Shown: positions 60,135 to 64,000 of the stretch, one piece after another
How positions within the stretch are numbered: the stretch's first letter is position 1
How the letters are laid out: each line of letters starts with the position of its first letter
DNA from: Corynebacterium sp. UBA2622
GTDB taxonomy: Bacteria > Actinomycetota > Actinomycetes > Mycobacteriales > Mycobacteriaceae
Assembly: GCF_002339505.1 (NCBI RefSeq)
Contig: NZ_DDJO01000009.1
Coordinates: forward strand, 88,416 to 152,415
DNA length: 64,000 nucleotides
Reading direction: 5' to 3'
Position numbers and translations under genes: made by a program
Notes under the pieces: model-generated
The model's input: only the letters and a program-made list of their open reading frames with translations
What the model was told of the DNA's origin: nothing
Database searches by the model: none

Positions 60135-61016
60135 TCACGCTAGTTCGGATTCGCCCTCGATTATGATGCCGGGCCATTGCCGCAAAATTTCTTCCCTACC
60201 CACCGTTTGAAGACTGGAACCGTCAGGAAAGACCGTCTGTTCGTTGACGCTTGCCCCTGTGAAGGTCTCTGCGTCATAGCTGCACCCGGTCAGATTAGCC
60301 GCCGCGAGTCTCGCGCCCCGAAAATCGCACTCCTCTAATTTTGAATCCTCGAACAGGGACATGCTCAAGTCGCACATCGTGAAGTCCGACCCGCGCATAT
60401 CGGCTTGTTGGACGATCAACGCGTTGACGTGAGCCTGGGAAAAAGTGCACCATTGCAGACTCCCACTGAACGTCGTCGAATCGAGGTACGCACTCTTGAA
60501 ATTCCCCTCATCCAACACGCAGTTGTTGAATTCGGCGTAATCCAGGCACGCACCCTGCCACATCAACCCCGACAATCGGGCGCCGCGCACCCTCACACCC
60601 CTTAGGTTGATATCCGAGAAATTCACCTGTACTTCCGCATTTAACCCCTTCGGGCCGGGAGTCAGCGATGCCCAGCTGTAGTTGGGGGAAAACTCATCCC
60701 AACTCGCAAGTGTGGGTATGCCAGCTCCTTCGCCCTGCAGCGGGGATCTCAACCTTGCACACAGGCCCCTAAAGGCGGCGGCGCGTGCGCGCAGAGTCGG
60801 ATCCTGGCGCTGCTGTCGGGGATCTCCTGAGTGGATAAAGGAGATCAAGACATCCACAACCTCCTGCAACCGCCCCGTATCACCTGCAGGATCAATGTTC
60901 ACCCACTCATCAGCCACATGAAATAAATCCAGCACCGACGCCAGACGAGTCAACGACGACGCAGACCGCAACCCCCGGCAAGAGTGTGCGAACCTTTGAT
61001 CCAGCATCGTGTTCAT
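60135..61016 (-). CDS. Pentapeptide-repeat protein
   Basis: 293 residues. The N-terminal helical part (RFAHSCRGLRSASSLTRLASVLDL...VDVLISFIHSG) is like the helical domain found before pentapeptide repeats in many actinobacterial proteins. Residues about 130-260 hold the repeats A[DN]LxG in a right-handed beta-helix (VNFSDINLRGVRVRGARLSG, CDFRGARLAAANLTG). No signal or membrane helix is seen. Some such proteins mimic DNA and protect gyrase, but the role here is unknown. It is the last gene of the island before priA. Confidence 0.85.
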   Translation of the reverse strand: MNTMLDQRFAHSCRGLRSASSLTRLASVLDLFHVADEWVNIDPAGDTGRLQEVVDVLISFIHSGDPRQQRQDPTLRARAAAFRGLCARLRSPLQGEGAGIPTLASWDEFSPNYSWASLTPGPKGLNAEVQVNFSDINLRGVRVRGARLSGLMWQGACLDYAEFNNCVLDEGNFKSAYLDSTTFSGSLQWCTFSQAHVNALIVQQADMRGSDFTMCDLSMSLFEDSKLEECDFRGARLAAANLTGCSYDAETFTGASVNEQTVFPDGSSLQTVGREEILRQWPGIIIEGESELA

Positions 61017-61157
61017 ATATATCCACCCTAGTGGCTCGCCTTTCCCTCACTTGGGCGATAGGCGGCGCACCAGCCCCAGCCACCACCCGTAGTAGCCGCT
61101 CCTTCCCTCTCGGGAGCCATATTGGCTGCGTCCGGACCACGAACGATTGCGCCACCC

Positions 61158-63170
61158 CTACCCGATATTGACCGGGTCCACCTGGATCCGCAGCGGCAGA
61201 GTCTGCTTCCGGGTCGCCCGGCTCACCGCCCCCGCGCGCAGCGCCCGGCCCAGCTCGGTTCGCCCCGCCAGCGGGCTGCGCACCAGCATGCGCTGGGCCG
61301 GGCCGAACTCCCTTTCGTCCCACTCGCCGGGGATGTCCTCGCCGGGCGGCAGATCGACGGGGCCTAGCTTCTCCGCATGTGCCGGCAGATCGGTGTTGGC
61401 AAAGAAGTCCTCCAGGGCGGCGCGGGGGGCGTCGACAAGCGCGACGTGCACCGCGGGAGGGAAGTGCGCCTCGCGGCGCTGCTCGAGCTCGAGGGCGGCA
61501 AACCCGGGGGCATCCCAGCGGATAAGGTGCTGCACCGCGGGCAGAGAGGGCTCGGCCACGACCACGACCTCGCCGGAGTCGGCGCGCGGCGCGACGAGGG
61601 TTGCGGCGGCCAGCCACTTGTCAAAGGTGTCCTCCACCGCCCGCAGGTCGGGGCGGCGCAGCAGGGCCCACGTGTCCAGGAGCACCGCCGCGCCGTAGGC
61701 GCCGCCCTCGACAGCGGGTTCGGCGCCGGGGGTGGCGACGACGATCGCCGGCTGGTTCGGGATGGAGCCGAGGATGCGCTCACCCCAGGAGGTGCGCACC
61801 GTCACCCGGGGAAAGGCCCGGCCAAGCTCCTCGGCGGTGCGCTCGGTACCCAGCACCACAGCACGCAGTTTGCGTGAACCGCACTCCGGGCAGACGTGAG
61901 CTGAATCGACGCGCCCGCACCAGCGGCAGGCGGGGGCCGCCGCCTCACCTCCGGAGGGCAGGCCCAGTGGCCCGTTGCACCACCGGCAGCGCGCGGGGGT
62001 GCGGCAGTTCCCGCAGGCCAGCGCCTGCACGTACCCGGTGCGCGGCACCTGGAAGAGCACCGGCGCCTTCCTGTCGAGGGACTTCACCGCCGCCTGGAAC
62101 GCGGTGGAGGGCAGGCGGGCATCGCGGGCGCGGGGGTCGCGCTCGAGCTCGAAGTCGGAGTCGCCCGCCGCGTGGATGAAGGGGGCGCGCTGGCGCAGCA
62201 CCTCGCGGGGCGCGACGAGCTCGTGCATCCAGCCGGACTCCACCAGCAGCTGCGTCTCGGCAGTGCGGGAGTACCCGCCGAGGATGAGAGAGGCGCCTTC
62301 GAGGGTGGAGCGGGTTGTCATCACCTCGCGCGCGTGCACGTACGGGGCCCGGGGGTCAACGAGCGAGTCGTCCCCGTCGTGCATGAGCACCATGAGCCTC
62401 AGGTCGTTGACGGGCGCGAACGCGGCCGAACGCGTGCCCACCACCAGGCGGCCCTGCCCGTGCAGCACCGAGAGGAAGCGCGAGTAGCGCGCCTGGGGGC
62501 CCTGCGATGCAGTGAGCGCGGTGATCTGCCGGGGTCCAACGACCGCGCGCAGCGCGGACTCGCACTTGTCGACGTCCCGCTGGTCCGGCACCACGATCAG
62601 CACTCCCCCGCCGTCGATGGCGACCTTCGTGGCGAGCGCGGCAACAGCCGCCGCCCAGTCCTCCCCCGGCGCCACCTGCCACGCGGCGCGCGCCAGCTTG
62701 CCGGCCAGCACCGCGTCGACAAAGGACTGCCCGAACTGATAACCCGTCCACGCCGCGAGGTCCGGCTCCTGCGCCTCGCCGAGTTCGGCCCACGGGGTGG
62801 TGGTGTCGGTGTCCTCCGCCTTGGCGTGGCGGGCCGGCACGGCGGAGCGGTAAACGTCGGAGCGGGTTCCGCCGTAGCGCTCCGCGAGGGCATCGACAAG
62901 CGTGCGAATGCGGGCGGGGGCGACCACCTCGGGTGAGATGACGCGCTCGATGAAGCGAAGGGTCCCCTCGTGCTCGGAGGTGGCGTGGCGCGAGAGGACC
63001 ACGGCATCCACCAGGCGCCCGGCGAAGCGGATGCGGACCTTCACCCCCGGCTGGGCGGCGGCGGAATCGGCCTCCGTGACCAGGTAGTCGAACGGTCGGT
63101 CCAGGTGGGCGAGCCCCAGCAGCGGCAGCAGGCGCACAACGGGGGCGTTTGCTGCGGGGGAGTTCGACAT
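61158..63170 (-). CDS. priA: Primosomal protein N' (PriA), actinobacterial type
   Basis: 670 residues from ATG 63170; GTG 63176 is an alternative. The N-terminal DNA-binding part (VVRLLPLLGLAHLDRPFDYLV) is typical. The zinc-binding insertion has CGNC, CRWCNG, CRWCG and CPECGS near residues 393-440. Helicase motifs are degenerate: the Walker A GxxGxGKT is not seen and the DEEH box is replaced by MHDGDD. Actinobacterial PriA is often described as a probable inactive helicase that acts as a replication-restart scaffold. Length is slightly shorter than the E. coli protein. Confidence 0.93.
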   Translation of the reverse strand: MSNSPAANAPVVRLLPLLGLAHLDRPFDYLVTEADSAAAQPGVKVRIRFAGRLVDAVVLSRHATSEHEGTLRFIERVISPEVVAPARIRTLVDALAERYGGTRSDVYRSAVPARHAKAEDTDTTTPWAELGEAQEPDLAAWTGYQFGQSFVDAVLAGKLARAAWQVAPGEDWAAAVAALATKVAIDGGGVLIVVPDQRDVDKCESALRAVVGPRQITALTASQGPQARYSRFLSVLHGQGRLVVGTRSAAFAPVNDLRLMVLMHDGDDSLVDPRAPYVHAREVMTTRSTLEGASLILGGYSRTAETQLLVESGWMHELVAPREVLRQRAPFIHAAGDSDFELERDPRARDARLPSTAFQAAVKSLDRKAPVLFQVPRTGYVQALACGNCRTPARCRWCNGPLGLPSGGEAAAPACRWCGRVDSAHVCPECGSRKLRAVVLGTERTAEELGRAFPRVTVRTSWGERILGSIPNQPAIVVATPGAEPAVEGGAYGAAVLLDTWALLRRPDLRAVEDTFDKWLAAATLVAPRADSGEVVVVAEPSLPAVQHLIRWDAPGFAALELEQRREAHFPPAVHVALVDAPRAALEDFFANTDLPAHAEKLGPVDLPPGEDIPGEWDEREFGPAQRMLVRSPLAGRTELGRALRAGAVSRATRKQTLPLRIQVDPVNIG

Positions 63171-63224
63171 GGGCACAGATTGTATCCTGTCACCCGGACA
63201 CTAAATCCCGAGCAAGGAGGAGAC

Positions 63225-64000
63225 ATGGCACGACGAAAGCAGTCCCGCCCCCGCGTCGCGCTCGGTGAGCTGCCCGAGGGAACGGTGCTCAACTTCGCCT
63301 CCGAGGTCGACGAGAACACTCTCGCGCAGGCCCGTGCCACGGCGTCCATGCCGTTTATTTATCCGCACGTGGCGCTCATGCCGGACGCGCACTTCGGCAT
63401 GGGCTCGTCGGTGGGCACGGTCTTCGGCACCGTCGGTGCGGTCATACCCGCCGCAGTGGGTGTGGACATCGGCTGCGGCATGATCGGGGTGCGCACGCAG
63501 TTTACGCGCGCCGACCTCGCTGGCCGGGAGCTCGAGCAGCTTCGCGACGCCCTCGAGTCCGCCATCCCCCTTTCCCCGGGCAACTACAACACCGGGCGCA
63601 TCCGGAGCAGCGCCGCTCGCCGGGTCGGTGATCTCGAGCACCTTGCGGCGCAGACCGGCGTAGACCTCTCCCACTCCCCGAAGTGGCGCGAGCAGCTCGG
63701 CTCCCTCGGCGGGGGCAACCACTTCATCGAGCTGTGTCTCGACGAGGAGGACCGCGTCTGGATGTTCCTCCACTCCGGCTCACGCGGGGTGGGCAACAAG
63801 ATTGCCCAGAAGCACATCCGCGCCGCGCAGGAGCACGTCGCGGCCGAGGGCGCGACCATCCCGGACCGGGACCTTGCATACCTCTCCGAGGGCACGGAGG
63901 CCTTCGACTCCTACCTGCGCGAGCTGCACTGGGCGCAGCGCTTCGCGTGGCTCAACCGCGAGGAGATGATGGACCGCTTCGCGGCCTGCCTCGGGGATTT
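63225..64000 (+). CDS. rtcB: RtcB-type RNA ligase, N-terminal part
   Basis: The first 258 codons; the gene runs off the right edge. AAGGAGG stands before ATG 63225. The metal and active-site motifs are seen: DAHFGMGSSVGTVFG (near residue 53), VGVDIGCGMIGV with the catalytic Cys (near residue 84), LGGGNHFIE (near residue 165) and HSGSRGVGN. RtcB joins 2',3'-cyclic phosphate or 3'-phosphate ends to 5'-OH ends in RNA using GTP. The guanylated histidine lies beyond the window. It is divergent from priA with a 54-base gap. Confidence 0.93.
   Translation, partial: MARRKQSRPRVALGELPEGTVLNFASEVDENTLAQARATASMPFIYPHVALMPDAHFGMGSSVGTVFGTVGAVIPAAVGVDIGCGMIGVRTQFTRADLAGRELEQLRDALESAIPLSPGNYNTGRIRSSAARRVGDLEHLAAQTGVDLSHSPKWREQLGSLGGGNHFIELCLDEEDRVWMFLHSGSRGVGNKIAQKHIRAAQEHVAAEGATIPDRDLAYLSEGTEAFDSYLRELHWAQRFAWLNREEMMDRFAACLGD

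Noticed and set aside
60095..60147. CGAACTAGC / GCTAGTTCG inverted repeat at the end of the pentapeptide gene
   Set aside because: Nine bases with 35 bases between and one arm inside the coding sequence; there is no T-run, so neither terminator nor attachment site is supported.
47316..61157. CRISPR array, tRNA gene or tyrosine integrase in the island
   Set aside because: No regularly spaced repeats, no tRNA-like cloverleaf and no tyrosine-recombinase motif were seen. I cannot name an attachment site.

Overview
The window is chromosomal DNA from a high-GC actinobacterium and almost certainly from the genus Corynebacterium. Gene content and order follow the C. glutamicum block as I remember it: hemH, NlpC/P60, acn-acnR, suf, mptB, ctaA/ctaB, tkt-tal-zwf-opcA-pgl, secG-tpi-pgk-gap, whiA-yvcK-rapZ-uvrC, rib, rpe-rsmB-fmt-def, priA. 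Several start codons match corynebacterial habit, such as TTG for tkt and GTG for sufB, gap, whiA and uvrC. The species is not identifiable from the sequence alone.

Layout. Bases 1-10.7 kb carry the start of hemH, a RipA-like peptidoglycan hydrolase, an Rv1476-like membrane protein, aconitase with its TetR repressor, two glutamine-amidotransferase paralogues, an ACT/UPF0210 pair and a secreted protein. From 10.7 to 18.7 kb an ABC-F ATPase and the complete SUF iron-sulfur operon (sufR-B-D-C-S-U-T) lie on the minus strand. From 18.8 to 24.3 kb are mptB (lipoglycan mannosylation), a drug-type ABC exporter and heme A synthesis (ctaA, ctaB). From 24.6 to 31.1 kb is the pentose-phosphate operon. 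From 31.2 to 34.6 kb are secG and the triose-phosphate glycolysis genes, followed to 39.8 kb by whiA-yvcK-rapZ-uvrC. From 39.8 to 47.3 kb are riboflavin synthesis, rpe, rsmB and the formylation/deformylation pair fmt-def.

Between def (ending the core block at 47.3 kb) and priA (starting at 61.2 kb) lies an accessory island of about 13.8 kb, with more AT-rich stretches and short, mostly unrecognised genes. It holds two copies of a two-gene module of unknown function around a regulator/membrane-protein cassette, and three successive cargo genes each followed tail-to-tail by the 3' end of a serine resolvase gene (two remnants and one intact copy). It also holds a fragment of a plasmid RepA gene, an AbiE-type toxin-antitoxin pair whose toxin gene is frameshifted, a frameshifted small membrane protein, a three-member family of small Trp-rich proteins, and a pentapeptide-repeat protein. 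No toxin that would pair with the immunity-like small proteins was found. The window ends with priA and the first part of rtcB.

The core genes work together as central carbon metabolism (aconitase, pentose phosphate pathway, lower glycolysis), Fe-S and heme cofactor assembly that supplies those enzymes and the cytochrome oxidase, flavin synthesis and translation start. Several genes without a Shine-Dalgarno site have a TANNNT -10 box 6-8 bases before the start codon, which suggests leaderless mRNAs.
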